DNA of 37,933 nucleotides from Bacillota bacterium (GCA_023440865.1 JAEXRM010000062.1:1-37933), one strand, 5' to 3'; positions 23,570 to 32,573 are shown, counted from the first letter of the stretch. Numbers and translations are program-made. The notes: a model not told the origin generated them from the letters alone.

Positions 23570-24508
23570 TCAGCCCTTTTCGGCGACCCGCAGCGGCGGA
23601 AACAGTACGTCCACCGCATCCACTCGTTCCGCGTCCAATCCGGTGAGCCCCGGAAGCCCCATCTGTTCGGGCGGCAGCCCTGCAAAGCCGGTTGCCTCAA
23701 GCCACACCCGCTCGCCATCCATCCAGACGATGCTGCTGGTGCGGTCGCGCTCGGCGACTTCGAGATGGAACCCCTCTCCCGGACGCAAATCCTTCTCCGC
23801 AAGGGCGTTGACCGTCGTCTGGTATGCCAGCTCGGGGAAGTTGTTCTCCTGGCTGAGATGCCCCAGCAGGACACACTTGGCGCCATTCTGCACCAGGTGC
23901 GCGACCACCTTGCCGGCCATGTCGTTGCACAGGTGTCCGTGATCACCCAGGATGCGCTGCTTGAGCGGCCAGGGGTACCGTCCCATCTTGAGCATGTTGA
24001 TGTCGTGGTTCGATTCGAGCAGCAACACGTCGCTGCCCTCGAGGTTGCGGAGCAGCGTGCGGTTCATGTGGCCGAGATCGGTTGCGACGGTGACCTTGCG
24101 CGCCTCGATGTAAAAGGAGTACCCCACGGGCTGTGCCGCGTCGTGTGGAATCAAAAAGGGCTCCACCTCGATCCGGCCGATGCGGAACCGCTCACCGGGC
24201 GTGAACCGGCAGATCTGCTCGGGCTTGAGCTTGCCCGGAATGGAGCCCAGCGCATCCCAAGTCCCGTGGCTGGCATGGATGGGCAGCCGGTACCGCCTGG
24301 CCATGACGCCGATACCGCCGGTATGGTCGCTGTGCTCGTGCGTGACAAGAATGCCGCGGAGGTCGGCGGGTTTCTCGCCCACGTCGGCCAGTGCCGCCTC
24401 AATGCGCTTGCCGGAAAGGCCCGCGTCGATCAGCAGGCGGGTTTCCCCGTCGGAAAGGAAGATGCAGTTCCCGCTGGAACCGCTGAACAGGCTGACCAGC
24501 TTGATCAT
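23570..24508 (-). CDS. walJ: WalJ/YycJ metallo-beta-lactamase-fold hydrolase
   Basis: A 312-residue MBL-fold protein; YycJ of Bacillus is a nuclease-like MBL linked to cell division and DNA repair phenotypes. The metal motif HEHSDHTGG is clear. It is preceded by SLFSGSSGNCIFL and LLIDAGLSGKRIE, with later ligand regions ATDLGH, LESNHD and GHLSQENN. The C-terminus is somewhat extended past the family core, ending in VDVLFPPLRVAEKG. Its start overlaps the murA stop by ATGA, so translation is coupled. The usual neighbour walI is displaced by murA. Confidence 0.95.
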   Translation of the reverse strand: MIKLVSLFSGSSGNCIFLSDGETRLLIDAGLSGKRIEAALADVGEKPADLRGILVTHEHSDHTGGIGVMARRYRLPIHASHGTWDALGSIPGKLKPEQICRFTPGERFRIGRIEVEPFLIPHDAAQPVGYSFYIEARKVTVATDLGHMNRTLLRNLEGSDVLLLESNHDINMLKMGRYPWPLKQRILGDHGHLCNDMAGKVVAHLVQNGAKCVLLGHLSQENNFPELAYQTTVNALAEKDLRPGEGFHLEVAERDRTSSIVWMDGERVWLEATGFAGLPPEQMGLPGLTGLDAERVDAVDVLFPPLRVAEKG

Positions 24509-25785
24509 GCGTCGGATTCGGAAGGCGCCTCCGGCTCCCGTCGGATGTCCGCCCCGAGGGCGGTGAGTTTTTCCACAAGATGCTCGTAGCCGCGGTCGAT
24601 GAACTGGACATTGTGCACGTCCGTCTCGCCTTCGGCCACCAGGCCCGCCAGCACGCAGGCCGCACCGGCACGCAGGTCGAGCGCCCGGATGGCGCAGCCG
24701 GAAAGCGGCTTGCCGCCCGTGATCATGGCCGTGTTTCCGTTGACCTGCACGAGTGCGCCCATGCGGGACAGCTCCTCGAGGTACTTGAACCGGCTTTCAT
24801 AGATGCCTTCGGTGATGGTGGAGACCCCCAGCGCCTGCGTGAGCAGGACGGCCATCGGGGGTTGCAGGTCCGTCGGGAAGCCAGGGTAGGGCAACGTCTT
24901 GATGTGCACTTTTGCCAGCGGCTGGTCCGCGCGCACGCGGATCGTGTCATCGCCCTCCTCCACCCCGATGTTCATTTCTAGCAGCTTGGCCGAGAGCGAC
25001 TCCATGTGCTTGGGGATGACGTTGTGGATGGTGACGTCTCCCCTCGTGGCCGCCGCGGCGATCATGAAGGTGCCGACCTCGATCTGGTCGGGAATGATGC
25101 TGTGCGTCACACCACCCCGCATGGGCTGGCAGCCGCGGACTTTGATGACATCGGTGCCGGCGCCCTTGATGTCGGCGCCCAGCGCGTTGAGGAAGGTCGC
25201 GATGTCGACGATGTGCGGCTCCTTCGCCGCGTTTTCGATGGTGGTGACACCCTCGGCCTTGACGGCGGCCAGCATGATGTTGATGGTGGCGCCGACCGAA
25301 ACGACGTCGAGATAGATCGATGCCCCGATCAGCTTCTCCGCCTTGAGATGGATGCAGCCATGATCGATCGAAATCTGCGCGCCGAGGGCCTCGAGCCCCT
25401 TGAAATGCTGGTCGATGGGCCGGTTGCCGAAATCGCACCCGCCCGGGAACATGACGACGGCCTCGCCGCATCGGCCGAGCAGCGCGCCCATCAGGTAATA
25501 GGAGGCGCGCAGGCGGTTCATGTCCTCGCCGGTTGCCTGGCAGACGCTCACGCCACGGGTGTCCAGACGGATGGTGTCATCGCCGACCGTATCAAACACG
25601 ACCCCCAGGGAGGTCATGATGTTCTTCATGCGCTGGATGTCGAGAATGTCCGGCACGTTTTCGATGGTGACGACATCACTGACCAGCAGTGCGGCGGGCA
25701 GCACACCCAGTGCCGCATTCTTTGCGCCGCTGACGGTGACGCTTCCATGGAGTGGCCGCTGTCCGCGAATGATGAGTTTGTCCAA
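24505..25785 (-). CDS. murA: UDP-N-acetylglucosamine 1-carboxyvinyltransferase MurA, TTG start
   Basis: A 426-residue enzyme for the first committed step of peptidoglycan synthesis: PEP plus UDP-GlcNAc gives enolpyruvyl-UDP-GlcNAc. K22 and N23 are in VSGAKNAAL. The catalytic Cys117 is present in FPGGCDFGNRPIDQH, so fosfomycin sensitivity is expected from that residue. Length is normal. The start codon is TTG at 25785, six bases after AGGTGG, and no ATG fits. It is inserted between walI and walJ and has its own promoter (25870-25898), which couples a cell-wall enzyme to the cell-wall stress locus. Confidence 0.97.
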   Translation of the reverse strand: MDKLIIRGQRPLHGSVTVSGAKNAALGVLPAALLVSDVVTIENVPDILDIQRMKNIMTSLGVVFDTVGDDTIRLDTRGVSVCQATGEDMNRLRASYYLMGALLGRCGEAVVMFPGGCDFGNRPIDQHFKGLEALGAQISIDHGCIHLKAEKLIGASIYLDVVSVGATINIMLAAVKAEGVTTIENAAKEPHIVDIATFLNALGADIKGAGTDVIKVRGCQPMRGGVTHSIIPDQIEVGTFMIAAAATRGDVTIHNVIPKHMESLSAKLLEMNIGVEEGDDTIRVRADQPLAKVHIKTLPYPGFPTDLQPPMAVLLTQALGVSTITEGIYESRFKYLEELSRMGALVQVNGNTAMITGGKPLSGCAIRALDLRAGAACVLAGLVAEGETDVHNVQFIDRGYEHLVEKLTALGADIRREPEAPSESDA

Positions 25786-25869
25786 GAAGGGCCACCTGCT
25801 TTCACGATTTCACGATCTTCGGCGGAGCGCGCACAAAACACGACCGCCGCCTTGTGGGGTCCAAATCGA

Positions 25870-25898
25870 ATTATACCATGAAGGGACCGTCTCGTGAA
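25870..25898 (-). promoter_or_regulatory. Promoter of murA-walJ-rlmH
   Basis: On the minus strand, -35 TTCACG (25893-25898), a 17-bp spacer, and -10 TATAAT (25870-25875) with extension TGG directly before it (TGGTATAAT). This lies in the 158-bp walI-murA gap; start near 25863. Confidence 0.72.
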
Positions 25899-25943
25899 AC
25901 CACTGTCGGCAAGAGGTCACCGCTGGCACGGAACGATTGCGCG

Positions 25944-26828
25944 TTATCGGAACTCGCTTGTCGAGAGCAACACGCCGGTATAGGCATCCAAACGCAGTTC
26001 CCGGCCGTCGGCGATCCGGAGACGCCACATGGGACTGAAATACAGCTCGCCGGCGTCGGCCTGTCCCCAGCCGAACCGGACATCCTGGATCTCAAGCGGC
26101 CCGCGCACCGGCGAAAGGAGCAACGCCTGGCGCACCGACAGCACGTCACCTGTGCCACCACCGACCGGCTCCATCATTTGCTGCTCCCTGTGCAACCGGA
26201 TCGACATGCGGCGGATGCCGCCTCCCTGCAGCACAACGGTCACACGGTTGTCGAACAGGAAACCGTTCCGATAGGGTTGCATGAAGACAAAAACGGTTTC
26301 CACCGGCTCGGCTGCGCCGGTTGGCGCCGCCGCGGCATCTGTGACCGGTTCCGCATCGGCAGCCAGCCGGAATGGCCCGAGTCCGATCGCGCGGAACAGA
26401 TCGGCCAGTGAACGCCGCAACGCCGCGTCTTCGGACCCGTCCAGCAGATACCCGGCCTGCGGGTCGTCGAAGACCATCTCCTCCCGTCCGTCCGTCCCCT
26501 TGCCGATCGACAGGGTACGGGAACCGATGGCATACTCCCGGACTCCGTCTTCCCGCAGACGACTGCGCGCGTCCGGCATCAACCGTGCCAGCAGCTTCTC
26601 CTCATTGGGTAAAGCACTCTCGAACCGCAGCATGCCGGCTGTCTCCGGCCCGTCAGGCCATGTTCCGGCATAGGTGATGCCGCGGTCCGCGAGGATCCGC
26701 CCGGCATACGCCTCATACTCCGATCGCCCGGAACCGGTCGTGTTGCCGTACAGGAGGGTGGCTGACAGGAACAGGTTCAGCAGCAGCAACAGCCCGATGA
26801 AGATGGTCTTGGTCCGTCTCCAGTCCAT
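25944..26828 (-). CDS. walI: WalI/YycI, regulatory membrane protein of the WalRK system
   Basis: A 294-residue protein with an N-terminal membrane anchor (MDWRRTKTIFIGLLLLLNLFLSATLLY) and an extracytoplasmic domain, as in YycI. The MDWRRTKTIFI start is highly typical. In Bacillus, WalI and WalH form a complex with WalK in the membrane and restrain its activity. The start at 26828 overlaps the walH stop by one base (TGATG), with GGGGAGG upstream. A low-complexity Ala stretch (VTDAAAAPTGAAEPVE) is present. Sequence conservation in the family is low, so the call rests on topology, the N-terminus and position. Confidence 0.92.
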   Translation of the reverse strand: MDWRRTKTIFIGLLLLLNLFLSATLLYGNTTGSGRSEYEAYAGRILADRGITYAGTWPDGPETAGMLRFESALPNEEKLLARLMPDARSRLREDGVREYAIGSRTLSIGKGTDGREEMVFDDPQAGYLLDGSEDAALRRSLADLFRAIGLGPFRLAADAEPVTDAAAAPTGAAEPVETVFVFMQPYRNGFLFDNRVTVVLQGGGIRRMSIRLHREQQMMEPVGGGTGDVLSVRQALLLSPVRGPLEIQDVRFGWGQADAGELYFSPMWRLRIADGRELRLDAYTGVLLSTSEFR

Positions 26829-28492
26829 CAGGGCACCTCCCCGCCGCGCATCGGGAACCGCAGGGTGCGACCTCCCGAGGCCAGCAGCCATTCCGGTGCC
26901 AGTGTCTGTGTGGTCTCCCCGTCAGAAAAGACATAGCCGTCGCGGATGCCGTCAAGCACCAACGTTTCGTTCGCTAGGTCCGGAAAAAGGTCCAACGCCT
27001 CGGTGTACATGTCGAAGAACAGCACGTTCCAGCTTGCGGCGCGGACCGGCGTGAACTGGCGGATGGTCCAGTCACAGGCGATGACACGATCCGCGACCGC
27101 CGTCACGGAAACGGGGGCGTTCAAGCCAGCTGCGCCGCTGTTGGCCATCAGGAAGGAATGTCCGTCGACTCGGTACGTGAACGTGAACGTATAGGCAAGC
27201 GCCTTGTCCGCCGTGGATGCCGCCGTACCCGTTCCGGCGCCCTCGTCCTGGCGTGCTGTTTCATCCCCGCGCCCCGTAATGGCGGAGAACCCGGCGATTG
27301 GCGTGACGGACTCCACTGCGGCGGCTTCGGCCAGTGCCGTTCCCTTGGGCTGGACGGGGGTCACAGAATCCAGCACGAGCCGCGCATCACCCAAAAGGCC
27401 GCGACGGCTGTCCAGAAAAGAAACAGCCTGTCGGAATGCGGCCTCCATGTCGGTTCCCGCATCCGCTGCTCCGGGGAGGTATCGGTATGCGAACTGCCCG
27501 AGCCGGTTGATGCGGTAGGTGTTCTCCGTATCGGAGAAGGTGACTTCACCCGTTTCCTCCCCAATGCGTGCGAGGAGGCTGTCCTTGCGGTTGAGCAGCA
27601 GGCCTTCCTGCAGGGGCGGCAGGTTGTCGGCACGAAACTCGGCAGGCACAGAGGCCGGAAGGGATGCCTCGTAATAGGGTCTTTCCGCTGCGATCTGGTC
27701 ATCCAGCACCAGCACATCGCTTCGAACCGTCTTCAGTCCATATTGGGCCGCGGGCTGGCTCATCGGCTGGTTCCCGCTGGAGGTCAGCACCGCCTGGTCA
27801 AGCACATACCAGCTCTTGGGCAACGCCTGCTGGGGCACGGTGAGCGTGTATCGGTAGACGGCGTCGGAAGCCAGCACATACAGCGTGTTCTCGGTGCTGT
27901 TGACGTTCTCTGAGGCGGCCACGGCGATCTTTTCGATTTCCCTGAAGGATTCACCGGCAAGACCCCTTCGCCCCGCTTCGGTGTTTGTCAGCCAAGGCAG
28001 GATCGCCGCTGGCACGGGGCTGCCAAACTCGAACAGGAAGACGCGACGCGTGGTCAGCAGCTGCGCCCAGGTTTCTCTTTGCAGCTTGCGGTCGGGGCTC
28101 CGGGATACCAGCAGCGGCAGGTAGGTGTCGCGCAGGTCGTTCCATCCGGTGCGCCAGGTTTCTCCGGCCGGATCCAGCTCCCAGCGGAAGGACATCTCGT
28201 CGGACACGGCAATGCGGGCAGGCAGGATATAGTCCGACTTGCGGGAGGCCAGCTGTTGCTCGTCGACGGACACCGCCCCGTTATCCTGGAACCAGCCGGT
28301 GAAAAAACGAAGGGGGCGTCCCTGTGCCTGACGGCGCCAATGGATCCCCACCTGTACGAGGCTGAGCAGCAACAGGCCGATCAGCACCCCGGTTTTCACT
28401 TTTTCACGGACCTGGACATCCGCCATGCGGTTACGCGATGTGTTTTGCAGGATCTCCCGGTGCGATCCGGGGAAAATGTGCATGTCCTTCAT
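26828..28492 (-). CDS. walH: WalH/YycH, regulatory membrane protein of the WalRK system
   Basis: A 554-residue protein with a short cytoplasmic segment, one helix (VKTGVLIGLLLLSLVQVGIHW, near residues 31-51) and a large extracytoplasmic part, as in YycH. It is longer than the usual 440-460 residues, partly from an Ala/Thr-rich insertion around residues 405-440 (TARQDEGAGTGTAASTADKALA). The start is uncertain: ATG 28492 lies one base past the upstream stop and suits coupling, while ATG 28426 (MADVQVREK) gives a more family-like N-terminus. Neither has a strong ribosome binding site. Confidence 0.9.
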   Translation of the reverse strand: MKDMHIFPGSHREILQNTSRNRMADVQVREKVKTGVLIGLLLLSLVQVGIHWRRQAQGRPLRFFTGWFQDNGAVSVDEQQLASRKSDYILPARIAVSDEMSFRWELDPAGETWRTGWNDLRDTYLPLLVSRSPDRKLQRETWAQLLTTRRVFLFEFGSPVPAAILPWLTNTEAGRRGLAGESFREIEKIAVAASENVNSTENTLYVLASDAVYRYTLTVPQQALPKSWYVLDQAVLTSSGNQPMSQPAAQYGLKTVRSDVLVLDDQIAAERPYYEASLPASVPAEFRADNLPPLQEGLLLNRKDSLLARIGEETGEVTFSDTENTYRINRLGQFAYRYLPGAADAGTDMEAAFRQAVSFLDSRRGLLGDARLVLDSVTPVQPKGTALAEAAAVESVTPIAGFSAITGRGDETARQDEGAGTGTAASTADKALAYTFTFTYRVDGHSFLMANSGAAGLNAPVSVTAVADRVIACDWTIRQFTPVRAASWNVLFFDMYTEALDLFPDLANETLVLDGIRDGYVFSDGETTQTLAPEWLLASGGRTLRFPMRGGEVP

Positions 28493-28493
28493 G

Positions 28494-29144
28494 TCAGCGC
28501 AGCAACTGGACGACGGAGTTCTCAATGGTCTGCACGCCGATGCGCAGGCGGTCGATGACCGAACCCGTGCGGGCGACAACCTTCATGTCGGTGATCTGGA
28601 GATTCTCATCGAGCTTGAGCGAGTCGACATCGGACTTGCGGAAGGCGATGATGCGCAGTTCGTTGACCTTGTCGTTGCCCAGGTTGTCGAGCAGCACCTT
28701 GGCATACACCAGTTTCGGCGTTTCCACAAGGTTCATGTCCTTGTGGATCTTGGCGTCGATGGTGCCAAGCGGCTTATACTCGCCATCGCGCTTGATGTAC
28801 AGCAGCAGCAGGACATTGTTCTCGGTTGTGACGGAAATGCTTGAATCGGTGCTGTTCACACTGCCGGTGAGCAGGTAGCGGAGCGGGTCGAAGGCGCGCA
28901 GGTCGCGTGAAGCGGTGACCGTGACAAGGAAATCCTTCTCCGATGTCTTGTCTCCGTCGAAAAAGACCTTTTCGTACTTCTTTGCATAGTAGGTGATGCC
29001 GCCCGGCGTCGTGATGTCCGGAACCACCCGTTCCTCGGCTCCCGCGGGAACAACCGCACCATCGGGTCCGCCGGCGAGCGCGGTCAAAGTGCTGCCCATC
29101 AGGACAAGCAGCATCACCAGCAGGAACGCAAACCGCTTCTTCAT
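28494..29144 (-). CDS. Exported protein of unknown function inserted between walK and walH
   Basis: A 216-residue protein with a clear signal peptide: KKR, then FAFLLVMLLVLMGSTLT, with a likely cut after ALA (TALAGG). The mature part is beta-rich, with alternating hydrophobic strands (ISVTTENNVLLLLYIKRDG, KLVYAKVLLDNLG, VNELRIIAF) and a C-terminal DRLRIGVQTIENSVVQLL. No family is recognised. Of three clustered ATGs, 29144 has the best spacing (7 bases) from GGGGAG. It is not part of the usual walRKHIJ set. It is preceded by its own promoter with a candidate WalR box and is followed one base later by walH, so it may be a further extracytoplasmic partner of WalK. Confidence 0.82.
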   Translation of the reverse strand: MKKRFAFLLVMLLVLMGSTLTALAGGPDGAVVPAGAEERVVPDITTPGGITYYAKKYEKVFFDGDKTSEKDFLVTVTASRDLRAFDPLRYLLTGSVNSTDSSISVTTENNVLLLLYIKRDGEYKPLGTIDAKIHKDMNLVETPKLVYAKVLLDNLGNDKVNELRIIAFRKSDVDSLKLDENLQITDMKVVARTGSVIDRLRIGVQTIENSVVQLLR

Positions 29145-29237
29145 CATGAATCTCCCCATATGTCCGCCCCCCGTGCATCCGGTCTCGGGACGAACGCATC
29201 AAGCCGCACCCTGGCAGGCACAGTTCGATACAATATG

Positions 29238-29271
29238 ATTATAGTCCAAACGGTGTTACAAAGCGATGACA
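29238..29271 (-). promoter_or_regulatory. Promoter with candidate WalR box upstream of the exported-protein/walHI genes
   Basis: On the minus strand, TGTCAT-CGCTT-TGTAAC (29255-29271) fits the WalR consensus TGTWAH-N5-TGTWAH at 11 of 12 positions; the mismatch is C for W in the first half. Eleven bases later is a perfect -10 TATAAT (29238-29243). The -35 at 17-bp spacing is poor (TCGCTT) and is overlapped by the box, as expected for an activator-dependent promoter. Confidence 0.6.
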
Positions 29272-29353
29272 AAGGCTTTACTTCTGCATGATTCTTTTCT
29301 TCCGAACGCCTGCCACATGCGGCCGTCATCTCCTTCATCCAAACGGAACCGCA

Positions 29354-31207
29354 TCAGGTGCGCCCTTCCGTGCCCGCATCCTCGGAAACGGGCAACAGGA
29401 CCGTGATAACGGATCCCTCGTTCATGCGGGACTCCGCCCGGATGCGTCCGCCGTGCAGCACCGCGATCTCCTTGGCGATCGCCAGGCCCAGACCGGTCCC
29501 GCCCATCTGTCGCGAACGTGCCTTGTCGACACGATAAAAGCGCTCGAAGATGCGGTCGAGGTCCTGCTCCGGTATGCCGATGCCTGTGTCCTCCACGCGG
29601 ACGGCCAGCAGGCTTCCCTCCATGGCGAGCACCACCCGCACACTGCCGCCGGCAGGGGTGTACTTGACCGCGTTCCCGACAATGTTCAACAACAGCTGCT
29701 CGAGCCGGTCACGATCCCCCTGCACGCGCAACGGTGCGGGAAGCCCCGGTTCCCGCGTCGAAGCGAGAGCGATCCCCTTCTCCCCGGCGGCATGACGAAG
29801 GCGCTCGATGCAGATGGCGACCAGCTCCTCCGGATCGACCGGAGCGAGCACGAGCTTCAGTCCGTTGTCATGCTGCGACAGCAGCAGCAGATCCTTGACA
29901 AGGCGTACCATGCGGTCGGTCTCGTCGTTGATGACCTTGAGGAAGCGAAGCGCCGTCTCCCGGTCCTCGATGGCGCCATCGAGCAATGTTTCGGTATAGC
30001 TCTTGACGGAGGTCAGCGGGGTGCGCAGCTCATGCGAGACATTGGCGACAAACTCGCGGCGCATGTTCTCGAGCCGGTGCTCCTCGGTGATGTCCTGCAG
30101 CACGGCGATGATGCCGCCCTTGGGCCCAACCTCGTCCGCGAAGGTGGCAAAGCGGAACCGGATGAAGCGATCCCCCACCGCCACCGTCTCGGGCTTCTTC
30201 TCGGGCGCATCGGGCGCAAGCATCTCCACAAGGGAAACCTCGATCCCCAGCTCCTTCATCAGCGACTCGAACTGCAGCGGCTTCTCCGACACCTTGCGGC
30301 GCCGGTTCACGGACAACCCGGCCATGAGCCCCGCCGCCGCATGATTGGTGTGTATGACATACCCGTTGCGGTCGAAGGCCATGACGCCGTCCGACATGTG
30401 GTCGATGACCGTCTCCACCTTGCCCTTTTCGGCTGACAGCTCGGTGAGCATGCTCTTGAGGCGGGTGGACATGAAATTGAAGGTGCTGGTGAGCTTGCCG
30501 ATCTCATCGGCGGACTTCACCTCGAGCAGCTGTCCGAATTCACCCGCCGTGATGCTCTCCGCCTTGTGCATGATGTCCGTGATGGGCTTGGTGATGGTGC
30601 GGGACATCGCAAAACCGATCGCGAGGGCGGCAACCAGCGCGCCGAGCAAGCTTGTGAGGATCATGCCATTGAAGTCGTTGAGCACGCTCAGCGCCCGTTC
30701 GCGGCTGTACTTGAAGAACAGCATCACATCGCCCTGGGCGGTGGGCTGCAGCCGCACATAGTCGTAGAAGTCGTCGAGTCCGCGCATGCGCGTGCGCGTG
30801 GCGCTCGACCGGTCGCCCTCGGACTTGCCGCTCTGCACGGCCAACAGGTTGACCGACTGGAAGATGGCGGTGCGGAACTGCGCCTGCAGCGCCGGATCCT
30901 GCCAGGCGGAGTCGGACGAGAACAGGATATCACCGGACGCGCGCTCGAGGATGGTGACGCTGCGGTACTCGCCCAGAATGAGTCCGGCGATGCTGGGTGC
31001 ATCCGTCAGCCTGACCGACAGGGCCTCGGCCGTGATGTTGTCGGGAATGTCCAGACTTTCGTAGTTGCGTGCGATCTCATCCTTGAAGTCCTTGTAGAAG
31101 GTCTGCTCGACCTGGAAGTTCAAAAAGACCCAGATCACCGCCATCAGCACAAATGTGATCAGCGACAGGATGAGGATGAGCCGCCCTTGGATGCTGCGGA
31201 ACGACAT
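29354..31207 (-). CDS. walK: Sensor histidine kinase WalK (VicK)
   Basis: A 617-residue sensor kinase. The order is TM1 (about 10-30), an extracytoplasmic Cache-like loop (31-178), TM2 (about 182-200), HAMP (201-253), PAS (about 260-375, QDITEEHRLE at the end), HisKA with H392 in VSHELRTPLTS, and HATPase with NIVGNAVKYTP, VEDTGIGIP and GGTGLGLAIAKE. This is the standard WalK architecture for the essential cell-wall homeostasis system. The start at 31207 has GGGGG upstream rather than a perfect site. It follows walR by 150 bp. Confidence 0.96.
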   Translation of the reverse strand: MSFRSIQGRLILILSLITFVLMAVIWVFLNFQVEQTFYKDFKDEIARNYESLDIPDNITAEALSVRLTDAPSIAGLILGEYRSVTILERASGDILFSSDSAWQDPALQAQFRTAIFQSVNLLAVQSGKSEGDRSSATRTRMRGLDDFYDYVRLQPTAQGDVMLFFKYSRERALSVLNDFNGMILTSLLGALVAALAIGFAMSRTITKPITDIMHKAESITAGEFGQLLEVKSADEIGKLTSTFNFMSTRLKSMLTELSAEKGKVETVIDHMSDGVMAFDRNGYVIHTNHAAAGLMAGLSVNRRRKVSEKPLQFESLMKELGIEVSLVEMLAPDAPEKKPETVAVGDRFIRFRFATFADEVGPKGGIIAVLQDITEEHRLENMRREFVANVSHELRTPLTSVKSYTETLLDGAIEDRETALRFLKVINDETDRMVRLVKDLLLLSQHDNGLKLVLAPVDPEELVAICIERLRHAAGEKGIALASTREPGLPAPLRVQGDRDRLEQLLLNIVGNAVKYTPAGGSVRVVLAMEGSLLAVRVEDTGIGIPEQDLDRIFERFYRVDKARSRQMGGTGLGLAIAKEIAVLHGGRIRAESRMNEGSVITVLLPVSEDAGTEGRT

Positions 31208-31357
31208 CGCGTGAACCCCCGGTGCGACGGCTGCCCTGCCGGCACGTCGCACCGGCGGGTGATCGATGGTTGAAGGGGACGGACCATGGCGTGGCATGGC
31301 TCATGGGCAGAAAAGGGGCGAGTGTGTTGCCGCGTTGCGCCGGATATTGGCGTTGGC

Positions 31358-32053
31358 TTACAGGTTCGGGTTGAAGTAGTATCCGACGCCGCGCTTGGTG
31401 AGGATGTACTCGGGATGGCTCGGCTCGCGCTCAAGCTTCTCGCGCAGCCGGCGCACCGTGACGTCGACCGTGCGGACATCGCCGTAGTATTCGTACCCCC
31501 AGACCTTCTCCAGCAGGTTCTCGCGGGTGAAGATCTGCCCCTTCTGCCCCACGAGGAACTTGACCAGCTCGAACTCGCGCAGGGTCAGATCAAGGACGGT
31601 GCCATCACGCCTGACCTCGTACTGCACGGGGTCAACCTCGAGATCGCCGACCCGCAGCACCGGCGATGCCGGCTTCTTCGGCGTGTCGTCGGCCGTCCGG
31701 CGCAGGTTTGCCTTGATGCGGGCCATCAGCTCGCGGGGACTGAAGGGCTTGGTGATGTAGTCGTCCGCGCCGAGCTCGAGGCCGAGGACCTTGTCGACTT
31801 CCTCCTCGCGGGCCGTGAGCATGAGGATGGGCACCTGGGAGTTTTGGCGCACGCGGCGGCAAACCGTGAAGCCATCCATTTCGGGCAGCATCAGGTCGAG
31901 CAGGATGAGGTCCGGGTGCTCCTTCTCCGCCAGCTCGACGCCGGTCAGCCCGTCATAGGCTTCGAGCGTGTCAAACCCTTCCTTCTGCAAGTTGAACTTC
32001 AGGATGTCGACGATGTGCTGCTCGTCTTCCACGATGAGGATCCGCCGTTTCAT
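31358..32053 (-). CDS. walR: Response regulator WalR (VicR), OmpR/PhoB family
   Basis: A 231-residue response regulator. The receiver has acidic residues in VEDEQHIVDILKFNL, phospho-acceptor D53 in LLDLMLPEMDG, and LGADDYITKPFSPREL. The C-terminal winged HTH is very WalR-like (LTLREFELVKFLVGQKGQIFTRENLLEKVWGYEYYGDVRTVDVTVRRLREKLE, ending GVGYYF). It should control wall hydrolases through TGTWAH-N5-TGTWAH sites. The start at 32053 has AAAGGA upstream; longer in-frame reading upstream runs through the tandem repeats and is rejected. The leader is unusually long. Confidence 0.97.
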   Translation of the reverse strand: MKRRILIVEDEQHIVDILKFNLQKEGFDTLEAYDGLTGVELAEKEHPDLILLDLMLPEMDGFTVCRRVRQNSQVPILMLTAREEEVDKVLGLELGADDYITKPFSPRELMARIKANLRRTADDTPKKPASPVLRVGDLEVDPVQYEVRRDGTVLDLTLREFELVKFLVGQKGQIFTRENLLEKVWGYEYYGDVRTVDVTVRRLREKLEREPSHPEYILTKRGVGYYFNPNL

Positions 32054-32128
32054 TGCGTTCCATCCTTTCCTGCGGGCCTGGTACGAGGTCTGTATGGTGC
32101 GATGCCTGTATGATTCGGTCCCTGCATG

Positions 32129-32205
32129 ACGCCGCGCTCTGATGCGCCGCGCTCTGATGCGCCACGCGTATATGGCGCCGCGCTCTGATGCGCCGCGGGT
32201 ATATG
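32129..32205. repeat. Compound tandem repeat (A-A-B-A-B) in the walR leader
   Basis: Type A units of 15 bp (core GCGCCGCGCTCTGAT) lie at 32129-32143, 32144-32158 and 32175-32189. Type B units of 16 bp (GCGCC..CG.GTATATG) lie at 32159-32174 and 32190-32205. A plus B thus forms a 31-bp higher-order unit present twice. The array lies within the inferred walR 5' UTR. Confidence 0.9.
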
Positions 32206-32412
32206 GTGACGCGCAGGCAGGGCACCATGCTTGCATGACGCCGTGCGCTTCCATGACGCATGCGCCTGCGTGACGCGGGGGGCCTGGTTGCGGCGATGCG
32301 ACAAGGCTGCACGCGGAGCCGTACGGTGTGGCGCTGATACGGCGCGCGACCGGATTCCGCGAGATCATGCCGCACCTGGTGCGTCAAGCGGGAAACACCC
32401 GTGCCTGAGCCG

Positions 32413-32421
32413 ATTATACCA
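32413..32421 (-). promoter_or_regulatory. Extended -10 promoter of walRK
   Basis: Minus-strand TGGTATAAT has a perfect -10 plus the TGn element, the same nine bases as the murA promoter. No -35 match is visible. The transcript would start near 32406, giving a leader of about 350 nt before walR that contains the A/B repeats. Confidence 0.65.
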
Positions 32422-32534
32422 TATTCCGCCCGTGGGCGCGGACGCAGGCGCGTCGTCATCAAAATGTATTGCAAGACGAAGTCCGAACGCCATTCCAGGC
32501 CTCTTTTCCGTGAACCCGCGTCCTGACGATGTTG

Positions 32535-32573
32535 CCGGATGAGTCGTCCGGATGAGATATCCGGATGACATTT
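32535..32573. repeat. 13-bp tandem repeat, three copies
   Basis: Units at 32535-32547, 32548-32560 and 32561-32573 all begin CCGGATGA; an isolated fourth CCGGATGA is at 32599-32606. They lie between the wal promoter and the DUF4405 gene. Confidence 0.85.
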
